The notes under the pieces: model-generated
The model's input: only the letters and a program-made list of their open reading frames with translations
Databases searched by the model: none
What the model was told of the DNA's origin: nothing
Position numbers and translations under genes: made by a program
Part shown: piece by piece, positions 36,672 to 46,375 of the stretch
Position numbering within the stretch: position 1 is the first letter of the stretch
How the letters are laid out: each line of letters begins with the position of its first letter
Source of the DNA: JADKAV01 sp037045455
GTDB lineage: Bacteria; Actinomycetota; Actinomycetes; S36-B12; UBA10799
Reading direction: 5' to 3'
Length of the DNA: 64,000 nucleotides
NCBI GenBank assembly: GCA_037045455.1
Contig: JBAOIN010000006.1
Location: 1 to 64,000, forward strand

Positions 36672-38039
36672 ATGACGCAAACGACCGAGCCGGAACCGCA
36701 GGCCACGACGACCAAGGGACTGACGCTGTGGCCCGCCACGGCACTGGTCACCGGGACGATCATCGGGGCGGGTATCTTCACGCAGCCGTCCTGGCTGGCG
36801 CAGTACGGACCCATCAGCCTGCTGGGATTCGCGGTCACGGCCTTCGGCAGCGTCATGCTGGCGCTGACCTTCGCCTCGCTGGCCCGACGCACGCCGGACG
36901 TGGGCGGTCCGTACGCGTTCTCCCGGCAAGGGTTCGGTGACTTCGTCGGCTTCCAATCGGCGTGGACCTACTGGATCGGCGCGTGGGTCGGGGTCGGGGC
37001 GATCGCGAGTTCGATGGTCGTCTACCTGGGCGTGCTGATCCCCGCGGTGACCGAGAACAAACTCGTCAGCATCCTGGTTGCCGTGGGTGCGATCGCCCTG
37101 CTCACGTTCCTCAACACCAACGGCGTGGTCACCGGCGGCATCGTGTCGCTGATCCTCACGATCCTCAAAGTGGTGCCGCTGCTGCTCATCGGCACCCTCG
37201 GGTTCATCGCCTTCGACGCCGGCAACCTCGGACCGTTTAACGCCACCGGACTACCACCGCTGGAAGTCATCACGACTGTCATGGCCTACACGTTGTTCTC
37301 GTTCATCGGCGTGGAGGCGGCCACGATCCCGGCCGGGGACGTGCACGAACCTGACAAGACCATCCCCCGCGCCACGCTCATCGGTACCCTCGCCGCGGCC
37401 GCCGTCTACCTGCTGAGCACCACCGCGGTGTTCGGTGCGGTGGAGCACAAGCAACTCGCGAGCAGCGACGCGGCGTTCGCCGTGGCCGCTCAGAACATGT
37501 TCGGCAGTTGGGCCGGCAACGCCGTGGCCGTGGTCGCGGTTGTGTCCTGCCTCGGCGCGATGAACGGTCTGCTGCTGCTCTCCGGTCAGATCCCGATGGC
37601 TGCCGAGTTCGATGGCCTGGCGCCCAAGGCCTTCGGCAAACTGAACATCCACCACGCCCCCGGCACCGGCCTGATCATCAGCGGCGCCCTGGCCGCCTTC
37701 GTGCTGTGGTTCCAGCTGTCCGGGGGCGCCGGGTTGGGCGAGGCGGTGGCCACTTTGGTTCTCGTGTCCGCAGTGGCCACGATGGTGTCCTACGCGTTCA
37801 GCGCCGCGGCCGAGATCAAATGGCTGGTGCTGGACAAGGGGAAGATCCCCGTGGCACACCTCGCCCGCAAGATGACCGTCGCGATCCTGGCGCTGACCTT
37901 CACGATCATGGCGTTCTACGGCGGTGGCCACGAGGAGGTCTACTGGCTGTGGATGCTGATCGTGCTCGGCGTCCCGATCTACATCTACATCCTGTGGCGG
38001 CGCGCCGAGCATGGGGACAAGATCGGTGGGGCCACCTAG
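36672..38039 (+). CDS. APC-family amino-acid permease
   Basis: 455 residues from ATG 36672. Helix 1 carries TGTIIGAGIFTQPSWLAQYG, the APC substrate loop, and SFIGVEAATIPAGDVHEPDKTIPRA is the conserved region after helix 6; about twelve helices in all. The closest functional group by motif is the AdiC/arginine-polyamine exchanger branch, but the substrate is uncertain. It is divergent from the amino-acid ABC operon. Confidence 0.87.
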   Translation: MTQTTEPEPQATTTKGLTLWPATALVTGTIIGAGIFTQPSWLAQYGPISLLGFAVTAFGSVMLALTFASLARRTPDVGGPYAFSRQGFGDFVGFQSAWTYWIGAWVGVGAIASSMVVYLGVLIPAVTENKLVSILVAVGAIALLTFLNTNGVVTGGIVSLILTILKVVPLLLIGTLGFIAFDAGNLGPFNATGLPPLEVITTVMAYTLFSFIGVEAATIPAGDVHEPDKTIPRATLIGTLAAAAVYLLSTTAVFGAVEHKQLASSDAAFAVAAQNMFGSWAGNAVAVVAVVSCLGAMNGLLLLSGQIPMAAEFDGLAPKAFGKLNIHHAPGTGLIISGALAAFVLWFQLSGGAGLGEAVATLVLVSAVATMVSYAFSAAAEIKWLVLDKGKIPVAHLARKMTVAILALTFTIMAFYGGGHEEVYWLWMLIVLGVPIYIYILWRRAEHGDKIGGAT

Positions 38040-38093
38040 GGTCGCGCTGCAACTCTCGGGCTTGGGTCTTCGGGGATTGCAGCCTCAGCGCCG

Positions 38094-38170
38094 CATCGGT
38101 TAGAGGTTCCACCATCCGTTAGGCCGACTCGCCGCTCAACGCACTAACGGATGTTCCAAGGTCTAACCGA
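38094..38170. repeat. Double-armed hairpin repeat, divergent copy D
   Basis: Left arm ATCGGTTAGAGGTTCCACCA plus TCCGTTAGG; right arm CACTAACGGATGTTCCAAGG plus TCTAACCGAT. The spacers differ from the other copies, but both arms use the TTAG/CTAA variant, so pairing is kept. It lies between the convergent APC permease and TrmH-like genes and overlaps the last codons of the latter. Confidence 0.65.
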
Positions 38171-38973
38171 TGGGCGAAGGTCTAACCGATGCGGCCGCGG
38201 TCAGGGCATAACAAGCGATAGCGGCCGCCGTCGCGACATTGAGCGAGTCCGTACCGCGGGCCATGGGGATCCGCAAGCGCACGTCAGTCGCGCGCTGCGC
38301 CTGCTCGCTCAACCCCGGCCCTTCGGTCCCCACCAGCAGCATCACAGGACCCGCCGGGCGCCATTCGCGCAGCGAGTCCTTCCCGGCCGGGTCCAGGGCG
38401 ACCGTCTGCATGCCTCGCGCTGCCGCAATTCCGGCGCCGACGTCCGCCACCGTCGTCCACGGCATCGTGAACACCGCTCCCATCGACGTCTTCACGCTGC
38501 GCCGATACCACGGGTCGGCACAGCGCCCCGTGACGAGCACGGCATCCACTCCCAGTCCCGCAGCCGAACGGAAGATGGCACCGACGTTCGTATGGTCCAC
38601 GAGGTCCTCGAGCAGGATTGCCGTCCGAGCCCCGGCCAGGATCTCGCGTGCGGCCGGTTGCGGCGGGCGTTCAAAACACGCCAGCGCGCCGCGGTGCAGC
38701 CGGAACCCGGTGATGTCGCGGAGAAGCGCTGGCGGCGCCACGTACACCGGCACGTCGGACGGCACATGCGGTTCCAGCCCTGGCCACCACTTCGCCTCCA
38801 TCAGGGCGCTGTGCATGTGCAGTCCGGCGGCCAGCGGCCCGGCGGATCACCTTCTCGCCCTCGGCCAGGAAGATGCCCGCCTCCGGTTCGCTGACCATCC
38901 GCAACTGCATGTCGGTCAGCCGCGTGTAGGGCGCGAGCCGGTCGTCGGCGGGATCCTGTACGTCGATCAGCAT
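38163..38973 (-). pseudogene. TrmH/SpoU-family RNA 2'-O-methyltransferase with one frame break
   Basis: About 270 residues. ATG 38973 (MLIDVQDPADDRLAP) starts the substrate-binding N-domain. An extra base near 38838 shifts the frame, and the rest (MHSALMEAKWWPGLEPHVP onward) is the SPOUT knot domain with NVGAIFRSAAGLGVDAVL, LLVGTEGPGLSEQ and IPMARGTDSLNVATAAAI. It methylates a ribose in rRNA or tRNA using SAM. The last residues (RPSPIG) come from the overlapping repeat D. It starts on the TSUP gene's stop (TGATG). Confidence 0.85.
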
Positions 38974-39701
38974 CAGCGGCCCAGGAAAGCGACAGTGGCC
39001 GCCACGATGCCGACCAGGATGACTAGTCCGCGCAGCGCTACGGCCGGCAGACGGCGGGTGATGCGCCCGCCCAACCAGCCGCCCAGCAGCGAGGAGACGG
39101 CCAGGATCGCAGCCGCAGACCACAGCACCTTCCCGCCCACGACGAACACGACCGCCGCCGAGAGGTTCGCCACCCCTGCCAGTACGTTCTTGAAACCATT
39201 GGCATCGTGGATCGCCGTCACACCGCTGGCGGCAAGCGCCGCGAGGAACGCGATCCCCTGACCGGCCCCGAAGTATCCGCCGTAGAAACCCGAAGCGCTC
39301 AAGGCGACGGTGCTCGTACGGGGATTCGGCTCGGGCAGGTGCTTGAGCAGAAGTGGCTGCAACGCCACCAGCCCGACGGCCAGCAGGATCAACCAGGGCA
39401 CTGCTGCACTGAACACCTCGCTGGGCAGGACCAGCACCAGCAACGCGCCGGCCATTGCGCAGGCGGCAACGATCAGCCCCCACCGCAGGACCCGCCGGTC
39501 CAGCACATCGCGAAACGCGTAGGCGCCGCTTGCACTGCCCGGCACCAGCCCCAGGCAGTTCGTCCCGTTCGCGATCACCGGCGGTACGCCCATGGCCAGC
39601 AACGTCGGAAACGTGATCAACGTGCCGGAACCCACAGCGGCGTTGATCCCGCCGGCGGCGAACCCGGCCGCGAACAGCCAGGCCATCTCCTGGCCGGTCA
39701 T
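38973..39701 (-). CDS. TSUP (TauE/SafE) family permease
   Basis: 242 residues from ATG 39701 (MTGQEMAWLFAAGFAAGG). The helix pair starting GGINAAVGSGTLITFPTLL and its inverted repeat SGFYGGYFGAGQGIAFLAAL are typical; eight membrane helices. The family exports sulphite, sulphoacetate or similar anions. It lies between an ABC ATPase and an RNA methyltransferase with overlaps at both ends. Confidence 0.85.
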   Translation of the reverse strand: MTGQEMAWLFAAGFAAGGINAAVGSGTLITFPTLLAMGVPPVIANGTNCLGLVPGSASGAYAFRDVLDRRVLRWGLIVAACAMAGALLVLVLPSEVFSAAVPWLILLAVGLVALQPLLLKHLPEPNPRTSTVALSASGFYGGYFGAGQGIAFLAALAASGVTAIHDANGFKNVLAGVANLSAAVVFVVGGKVLWSAAAILAVSSLLGGWLGGRITRRLPAVALRGLVILVGIVAATVAFLGR

Positions 39702-40481
39702 GCCACGTGGGCCGTCCAACGGCTGCCGTGCCGCTGGACCGAGACGGGCAAACCGAACGCGGTGGACACGGTCTCACTGCTCAGCGTGTCGTCGATCGGC
39801 CCCTGCGCGACCGCCCGGCCGTCGCGCAGCGCGAGCACATGGGTGGCGTTGGCCGGGATCTCTTCCACGTGATGGGTGACCATGACCACCGTCGGTGCGC
39901 CAGGTGCGGCCAGCAGGACGTCGAGGCGGCGCAGCAGATCCTCCCGGCCGGCAATGTCCAGTCCGGCGGCCGGCTCGTCCAGCAGCAGCAGTTCTGGATC
40001 AGCCATCAACGCCCGGGCGATCAGGGTGCGCTTGCGCTCGCCTTCGCTGAGCGTGCCGAAGCGGGCGTCGGCCAGATGCGACAGACCCCAGGCATCGAGC
40101 AGGTCGCGGGCACGGGCCTCGTCCAGTTCGTCATAGGCCTCTCGCCAGCGGCCCAGGACCGCCCACGCGCTGGTCAGGACGACGTTTCGCACGCGCTCGG
40201 AGTCCGGGACGCGAGCCGCAAGCGCCGCGCTGGCCAGCCCGATCCGGGGCCGCAGGTCGAACACGTCCACCGCACCGAGGCGTTCGTCGAGGATCTCGGC
40301 GGTGCCGGAACTCGGGATGGATCAGCGTGCCGGCGATCTGCAGGACCGTGGTCTTGCCCGCCCCATTCGGTCCGAGCACGACCCAGGTCTGTCCCTCAGA
40401 GACCGCCCAGTCGATATGATCGACGATCGCCCGGCCGCCCCGCTGAACGGACACGTCCACGAGGTTGATGACGTCGGCCAC
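39698..40481 (-). pseudogene. Stand-alone ABC ATPase with one frame break (YlmA-like)
   Basis: About 260 residues. ATG 40481, Walker A VVLGPNGAGKTT in the first frame; an extra base near 40314 shifts to the second frame with signature FGTLSEGERKRTLIARAL, Walker B LLLLDEPAAGLD and H-loop MVTHHVEEIP. No permease gene is attached; the following genes are TSUP and a methyltransferase. Such YlmA/ModF-like ATPases are poorly understood. Confidence 0.82.
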
Positions 40482-40507
40482 GGGACCTAACCCTACGCTG
40501 GGATGTC

Positions 40508-41152
40508 ATGACGGTTGTTCCGCTGTCCTACCAGTTGTGCGGGTGGATCCCGGCCTGGTGGCGCGGCACGGCCGGCGGTGACGACCTGCTGGAACTGCTC
40601 GGATCGCAGGCCCTCGCGCGGGCCTCCGAGCTGCGGGCTTCGGTGACAGCGTTGACGGCCTACAGCCCGGAACTCGGAGTGGGTGTGCTCCCGGGGCCCA
40701 AGCCCGCCACCGAGGCTGCCGTCGCGGCTGGTCAGGCGGTGATCCTGCACGGTGGTGTCGGTGAGCCCGCAACGCTGTTGATACCCGCAGCGGACGGCTG
40801 GGAGTTCGTTCCTGCCGCGCCGCCGCGCCCGGTCGACCTCGACCTGCGGCAGGCGGCTGCGGACTTCGCCGAGGCTGTCGTGATCGCCGAGCAGGAGTTG
40901 CGCTCCACCGGCACCTCGTTCGACCAACCCGTGGCGCAGATGAGCGTGCGGCCGCTGCCACCGGGCGCGGATGCGGAACGCAAGGGCGTCTTGGTGCGCG
41001 CCGTGCGCGTCTGGAGTGCGGTGGCAGCAGTCCCGCCCGCGCGCCGTTCTCCGGCACTAGCGGACGTGGTGACCGCCAGCGCCCGCGCTGCCCTTGCTGC
41101 CTATACCGAGCCGGTGGTCAGCGCCCCCGCCCGCAGCCGGCGGTTCGCATGA
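40508..41152 (+). CDS. Conserved actinobacterial protein of unknown function
   Basis: 214 residues from ATG 40508. The sequence begins with aromatic residues (LCGWIPAWWRGTAGGDDLLELL) and is otherwise a soluble alpha/beta protein with long Ala-rich helices. No catalytic motif recognised. The stop overlaps the serB start (ATGA), so it is translated with serB, which might hint at a link to serine metabolism; that is inference only. Confidence 0.65.
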   Translation: MTVVPLSYQLCGWIPAWWRGTAGGDDLLELLGSQALARASELRASVTALTAYSPELGVGVLPGPKPATEAAVAAGQAVILHGGVGEPATLLIPAADGWEFVPAAPPRPVDLDLRQAAADFAEAVVIAEQELRSTGTSFDQPVAQMSVRPLPPGADAERKGVLVRAVRVWSAVAAVPPARRSPALADVVTASARAALAAYTEPVVSAPARSRRFA

Positions 41153-42293
41153 CCAGCACGCTGACGTTCACCGGCCATGACCGTCCCGGCATCACTGCTC
41201 ACGTGCTCGGCGCGCTGGGCGATTCCGTGCCGATCCTGGACATCGAGCAACTGGTTGTGCAGGGACGACTCGTGCTCTCCGTGGCCGTTGATGCCGATGC
41301 GGTGGACGGAGTTGACGCGCTGGCGCAATCCCTGGGTCTGGAACTCGACGTCACTCGCGAGTGCATCGACGTGGTTAACCGGACGGCCGCGACTGCCGTT
41401 GTGGTGCTCATGGCCCCCACCCTGCGGGCGGCGGACATCGCCCGGGTTGCCGGCGAGATCGCCGAACAAGGCGGCAACATCGAACGGATCGTGCGGATCG
41501 CCGACTACCCGGTCACAGCTGTCGAGGTCACCGTCTCCGGTGTCAGCGCCACGGCGCTGAAACACTCCCTGGGCCCGGTGTCCCGCGAGATCGGAATAGA
41601 CGTGGCCGTGCAGTCGGCGGCGATCATCCGGCACGGCGCCCGGCTGGTCGTGATGGACGTCGACTCCACGCTGATCCAGGACGAGGTCATCGACCTGCTG
41701 GCTCGGGAGGCGGGATGCGAGGCCGCCGTGGCCGAAGTCACCGAGCGGGCAATGGCCGGCGAGTTGGACTTCGCGTCCTCGTTGCAGCAACGCGTTGCCG
41801 CGCTGGCTGGAACCCCGGAGTCGGCGCTGGCGGTCGGTGCGCGACGCCGTCCGCATGACACCCGGAGCCAGGACTTTGTGCCGGACGCTGGTGTCCCTTG
41901 GCTATCGGCTCGCGTTGGTGTCGGGTGGTTTCGAGGAGATCGTCGGGCCGCTGGCCGCCGCCACCGGCGTCCACCGGTTCCGCGCCAACCGGTTGGAAGT
42001 CGTCGACGGCAAGCTCACGGGCCGGGTCATCCCCCCGATCGTCGACCGCGCCGGGAAGGCCCAGGCGTTACGCGAATTTGCTGAGGAGTTCGGCTTCGAC
42101 CTGTCGCGAACCGTGGCCATCGGGGACGGCGCGAACGATCTCGACATGCTGGCAACAGCGGGCCTGGGGGTGGCGTTCAACGCGAAGCCCGCCGTTGCCG
42201 CAGGCCGCGGATGCCGCGGTGACCGCGCCCTACCTCGACTCGGTCCTTTACCTATTGGGGATCACCCGCGAGCAGGTGCAAGCACTGGGGTAG
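41149..42293 (+). pseudogene. serB: Phosphoserine phosphatase SerB with two frame breaks
   Basis: About 380 residues. Two N-terminal ACT-like domains (LTFTGHDRPGITAHVLG; TAVVVLMAP onward) precede a HAD domain with VVMDVDSTLIQDEVIDLLA, then a break near 41836, ALVSGGFEEIVGPLA and AIGDGANDLDMLATAGLGVAFNAKP, then a break near 42200 and DAAVTAPYLDSVLYLLG. It makes serine from phosphoserine, with the ACT domains giving feedback control. Both breaks are single extra bases in G or C pairs, so the gene is probably intact in the organism. Confidence 0.9.
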
Positions 42294-42386
42294 ATGCTTG
42301 GGGCGCTGTCGCGTTGTTGTCACGACACGCCGAGGTTTGGGACAACAGCACGAGAAAACCGGCGTCAACCCCGCGCGACTGTGAAC

Positions 42387-42839
42387 TCAGCCAGCCGTGC
42401 GCAGCCCGGGCTTCCAGCCTGAGAAGGGCGCATCGGCCCGCAGCACGGCAAAGGCCGCGGTCGGGAACTTGGCCTGACCCACCCCGCTCAACGCCTCGGC
42501 CAGATCCTCGGTCCCGGGGTTGTGCGCCACGAGCAGCACGGTGTCCGCCTCGCAGCGGCGCACGTACTCGAGCATGACCTTCGGCGAGGCGAGGTACAGA
42601 CCGGGTTCGTCACGACGCCGGACCACGGAGAGCGAGGCAGAGGCGAGGTCGAACGTCATCTGCGCCCGCAGGGCTGTCGAGACCAGTGCCAGGTCGATGG
42701 GACCGACCGCCTCGGCCAGCAACTGCCCGGCTACCGGCGCATCCCGGCGGCCGCGGCCGTTGAGCGGGCGGTCATGATCGGGCACCCCCGAGGGATAGGC
42801 ACTCTTGGCGTGCCGCAGCAGCACCAGCGTCGAGGTCAT
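42387..42839 (-). CDS. SixA-type histidine phosphatase
   Basis: 150 residues from ATG 42839. Motifs: LLRHAKSAYP (RHG-type catalytic His), Arg in VSTALRAQMT and VAHNPGTEDLA (second His). The size and AKSAYP variant fit the SixA/phosphohistidine phosphatase group. The frame continues upstream into the opposite strand of tldD and is not real there. Confidence 0.83.
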   Translation of the reverse strand: MTSTLVLLRHAKSAYPSGVPDHDRPLNGRGRRDAPVAGQLLAEAVGPIDLALVSTALRAQMTFDLASASLSVVRRRDEPGLYLASPKVMLEYVRRCEADTVLLVAHNPGTEDLAEALSGVGQAKFPTAAFAVLRADAPFSGWKPGLRTAG

Positions 42840-42875
42840 GACTGATTGTCGCGCAAGACGCCCGCCTGCAGCACA

Positions 42876-44363
42876 ATGCCTCGTGTGACCCATCAACTCG
42901 ATCCGCAGTTCGCCGCGCTCGATCTGGCGTCGCTGCAGGACGCGGCGCTGTCCACGTGCAGGGCGTTCAACGCGACGTATGCCTGCATGCGCGTGCAGCA
43001 GATCAAGACCCGCGTTCTGCATCTTCGCGACCAGCAGGTCGAGACGTCGCTGGACCACCGAGACCTCGGCGTGGGCGTCCGGGTGGTAGTGGACGGGGCC
43101 TGGGGGTTTGCGGCGACCAGTTCGCTGACCCCGGAGGCAGTACGGAGGGCGGCCAGGCGAGCCTGCGAACTCGCCCAGCGATGTGCCGGGCTGCCCGGGC
43201 CACGCGTGCAGATCGCCGAGGAGCCGGTGGCTCGCGGCACGCATGTCTCGTCGTACGCGGTCGACCCGTTCGACGTGCCGGTGGCTGCGATGGTGGACGT
43301 GCTGCGTGACCGAGCCGGACTGATGCAGGGTCTGGACCACACCAGCGCCAGCCTGGAATGCGCCAAGGAGACCGTGTTCCTGGCCGACCTGGCAGGTGCG
43401 GAGATCCGCCAGCAGCGCGTCCGCTTGTACCCGGTCTACACCGGAGTGCGGATCACGGCCGACGGCTTCGACGACATGTCGACCATCGCGGCACCCGTGG
43501 GGCGCGGGTGGGAGTACTGCCTCGACGGTTACGACTGGGAGTCCGAACTCACCGCGCTCCCCGGCCTGCTGGACGAAAAGTGCGCCGCGCCGAGCATCAA
43601 ACCGGGCCGCTACGACCTGGTCATCGACCCCACCAACCTGTGGCTGACCATCCACGAGTCGGTGGGGCATGCCACCGAGAAGGACCGTGCGCTGGGCTAC
43701 GAGGCGAACTACGCGGGCACCTCATTCGCGACTCCCGACCAGCTCGATCGCCTGCAGTACGGCAGCCCGCACATGAACATCCGCGCGGACCGGACCGCTG
43801 AGCACGGCCTGTCCACGGTCGGCTGGGACGACGAGGCGGTGGCCGCCCAATCCTGGGATCTGATCCGTGACGGCGTGCTGGTCGGCTACCAACTCGACCG
43901 GCAGATGGCGGCACCCGAACGCTCCAACGGATGCGCCTACGCCGACAGTGCCGAGCACGTCCCGATCCAGCGGATGCCGAACGTGAACCTGCAGCCCAGC
44001 CCCGACGGTCCGGACACCGCCGGGCTGATCGGGCAGGTCGAGGACGGGATCTACATCGTCGGCGACAAGTCCTGGTCGATCGACATGCAGCGCTTCAACT
44101 TCCAGTTCACCGGGCAGCGCTTCCACCGCATCCGCAACGGCCGCCTGGACGGCCAGGTCAAAGACGTTGCTTACCAATCCACGACGCTGAACTTCTGGAA
44201 CGCGCTGGCGGCGTGCGGCGGCCCGCAGACCTACGTGCTGGGTGGCGCGTTCAACTGCGGGAAAGGCCAGCCGGGACAGGTGGCGCCGGTGTCTCATGGC
44301 TGTCCGAGCGCGTTATTCACCCAGATCCCGATCCTCAACACCCGCGCGGAGGCCGGCCGATGA
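42876..44363 (+). CDS. tldD: TldD metallopeptidase subunit
   Basis: 495 residues from ATG 42876; GTG 42885 (VTHQLDP) is an alternative. The zinc motif HESVGHATE (HExxxH) lies near residue 265, and the TldD/PmbA fold elements (AGTSFATPDQL, GLSTVGWDDEG-like) surround it. TldD forms a heterodimer with TldE to degrade peptides and mature modified peptides. tldE follows with an ATGA overlap. Confidence 0.92.
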   Translation: MPRVTHQLDPQFAALDLASLQDAALSTCRAFNATYACMRVQQIKTRVLHLRDQQVETSLDHRDLGVGVRVVVDGAWGFAATSSLTPEAVRRAARRACELAQRCAGLPGPRVQIAEEPVARGTHVSSYAVDPFDVPVAAMVDVLRDRAGLMQGLDHTSASLECAKETVFLADLAGAEIRQQRVRLYPVYTGVRITADGFDDMSTIAAPVGRGWEYCLDGYDWESELTALPGLLDEKCAAPSIKPGRYDLVIDPTNLWLTIHESVGHATEKDRALGYEANYAGTSFATPDQLDRLQYGSPHMNIRADRTAEHGLSTVGWDDEAVAAQSWDLIRDGVLVGYQLDRQMAAPERSNGCAYADSAEHVPIQRMPNVNLQPSPDGPDTAGLIGQVEDGIYIVGDKSWSIDMQRFNFQFTGQRFHRIRNGRLDGQVKDVAYQSTTLNFWNALAACGGPQTYVLGGAFNCGKGQPGQVAPVSHGCPSALFTQIPILNTRAEAGR

Positions 44364-45697
44364 GTTACGAACTGGTGGCCGCCGCCCTCGGGGAACTCGA
44401 CGAGGGCAGTGCAATCCTGCGAGTGGGCCACAGCCGCAACCTGCGGTGGGCGAACTCTGCACTGACGACCAACGGCGACATGCAGACCACGAATCTCACG
44501 GTCGTGGCCAGTGGCGCGGCAGACCAGGGCCGCCGGGTGGCCGTCCTGTCCGGTCAGGTTGCGGACCCCGCCGAAGCGGCTGCTTTGGCGTCTGCCGCAC
44601 AGCAGGCGATGCGCGACGCGGCTCCGGTGGACGCGACAGCTCTGCCACCCGGTGAACGACGCGATATCGACGAACCCGCCGCCGAGCTTGACGATTCGAC
44701 CACCGAAACCATGCTGGCCGGAGTGGGCCAGTTCCTGGAGTCCGGCGCGGCCCAGTTCGGCTACGCGGAGGCCGATCGCGTTACCACCTACCTGGGCACC
44801 ACGGCGGGAACCGGCGTGCGGCATGTGCAGGATTCGGTGCGGTTCGAGGCCAGCGCCCGCGACGACACCGGTTCGACCTGGTGGGGAACGAACACATGGG
44901 ATGCCGACTTCGCCGCTGCGGCCGCCCAACAAGCGCAGGACCTACGGCTGCAGGCGGCCCGCGAGCAGCTCGCACCTGGCCGGCACACCGTCCTTCTGAC
45001 GCCGTCCGCTGTGGCCGACCTGCTGATCTACCTCACGTGGTCGGCAAGCGGTCGCGATGCAGTCGAGGGGCATAACGTGTTCGCCCGCACCGGCGGTGGC
45101 ACCCGGATCGGGGAGGCACTGTCCGACCGGGACCTGACCTTGTACGCGGATCCGGACTACCCCGGCCTACAGACCTGCGGCCACGCCGTCGTGGAAGCCA
45201 ACTCGAGCATGGAGTCTGTATTCGACAACGGCCTGCCGCTGGCCCGGCAGGACCTGCTGCGCGGGGGCAGGCTGGTCGGGTTGCGCGCGTCCCGGCCGAC
45301 GGCGACCCGCTTCGGGCTGCAGCCGTTCTACCTGGCCGACAACCTCATCCTCGAGGACGCCGCCGGGCATGGGACCATGGCCGATCTGATCGCCCGGACG
45401 CAGGATGCCGTGCTCGTCAACTGCCTGTGGTACATCCGGGAGGTCGATCCGCAGACGTTGCTGCTCACCGGGCTCACGCGAGACGGGGTCTACCGCGTGC
45501 GGGACGGGCAGATCGTGGCGGCGCTGCCCAACTTCCGCTTCAACGTGGCCGTTCCCGACCTGTTGAGCAGGATCCGGGATGCTTCCGGGACGCAGTCCTG
45601 CCTGCCGCGGGAATGGGCGGACTGGTTCGTGCGGACCGCCATGCCTGCGCTGGTGGTGGACGACTTCAACCTCAGCAGCGCCAGCGACGCACGGTGA
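44360..45697 (+). CDS. tldE: TldE/PmbA subunit
   Basis: 445 residues. It has the TldD/PmbA fold but no HExxxH motif, as expected for the non-catalytic partner. GTRIGEALSDRDLTLYADPDYPG and NCLWYIREVDPQTLLLTGLTRDGVY are family landmarks. It pairs with TldD, encoded just before. Confidence 0.9.
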   Translation: MSYELVAAALGELDEGSAILRVGHSRNLRWANSALTTNGDMQTTNLTVVASGAADQGRRVAVLSGQVADPAEAAALASAAQQAMRDAAPVDATALPPGERRDIDEPAAELDDSTTETMLAGVGQFLESGAAQFGYAEADRVTTYLGTTAGTGVRHVQDSVRFEASARDDTGSTWWGTNTWDADFAAAAAQQAQDLRLQAAREQLAPGRHTVLLTPSAVADLLIYLTWSASGRDAVEGHNVFARTGGGTRIGEALSDRDLTLYADPDYPGLQTCGHAVVEANSSMESVFDNGLPLARQDLLRGGRLVGLRASRPTATRFGLQPFYLADNLILEDAAGHGTMADLIARTQDAVLVNCLWYIREVDPQTLLLTGLTRDGVYRVRDGQIVAALPNFRFNVAVPDLLSRIRDASGTQSCLPREWADWFVRTAMPALVVDDFNLSSASDAR

Positions 45698-45736
45698 GGA
45701 GGGGATGGCTGGCAGCGGTGTTGCGTGTGGAATCGC

Positions 45737-45989
45737 AAATCGGTTAGCACGCTGGGCATCGGTGAGCGTCACGGGCATGAAAACCCCCCCGCGGTGCTAA
45801 GGAACCACTGATTAACCATGCCCCGGCTGCAACGTGCCTGAGCGCGCAATCTGCTTCACCCCACATCTAGCGCCATAGCGCTGCTATGACCCACGATGTG
45901 GGTCTTGCATCTCACACCCTCAGCCACGTCTCGCTCGGAACAGCGTTAATCAGTACCTCCCTAACGGATGCCCGGAATGCTCACGGATC
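45737..45989. repeat. Double-armed hairpin repeat, copy E, split by a MITE
   Basis: The left part (45737-45800, AATCGGTTAGCACGCTGGGCA plus CGGTGAGCG) and the last arm (45965-45989, CGGATGCCCGGAATGCTCACGG) are parted by MITE copy 3, inserted at a CTAA of the right arm. Joining the two restores a normal element. It lies between convergent tldE and DUF3099. Confidence 0.75.
45801..45960 (+). mobile_element. MITE copy 3 (160 bp) with CTAA duplication
   Basis: Begins GGAACCACTGATTAA and ends with the complement of GGAGGTACTGATTAA. Flanking CTAA lies at 45797-45800 and 45961-45964. The inner hairpin is CATAGC/GCTATG, extended by CCCACATC/GATGTGGG. No gene inside. It interrupts hairpin repeat E, so it is younger than that copy. 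Confidence 0.88.
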
Positions 45990-46031
45990 GGGCGCGACGG
46001 GCCGCGGCGCGGGGAACATCGCGCCTAAGGG

Positions 46032-46322
46032 TCAACCCTGCGGCGGCGAACCGATCTGCCGCTGGTCGTTGACGATCATCGTCGGCGGTGCGGCCTCGCT
46101 GCGCTTACGTCCGGCGTTGGCCATGATCACGGCGACGTAGGGCAGCACCACGGCCCCGGCCACGAGCGTCCACCGCAGCCACCCCGACGCGATGATGGCG
46201 CCGATGAAGCAGACCGTGCGGATCGCCATCGAGATCAGGTAGCGGCGGGTGCGGGCGCGCTGGTCCTCCAGGATCGAAACCTGGGCACCCGTAATGGAGA
46301 CGCTCTCCTGGGACCGTGCCAC
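46032..46322 (-). CDS. DUF3099 small membrane protein
   Basis: 96 residues from GTG 46322. The start SITGAQVSILEDQRARTRRY is the DUF3099 signature; two membrane helices follow (IRTVCFIGAIIASGWLRW and LVAGAVVLPYVAVIMANAG) and a polar tail. It is an actinobacterial family of unknown function, divergent from the large membrane-protein gene at 46376. Confidence 0.82.
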   Translation of the reverse strand: MARSQESVSITGAQVSILEDQRARTRRYLISMAIRTVCFIGAIIASGWLRWTLVAGAVVLPYVAVIMANAGRKRSEAAPPTMIVNDQRQIGSPPQG

Positions 46323-46375
46323 ACCTCCACGGTAGTCTCGGCCCGGCGAACCCGCCAACGAACCCGGGAGCCGCA

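Noticed and set aside
41149..42293. Programmed frameshifting in serB
   Set aside because: Two shifts without slippery sequence or stimulating structure, alongside similar breaks in unrelated genes; consensus error is simpler.
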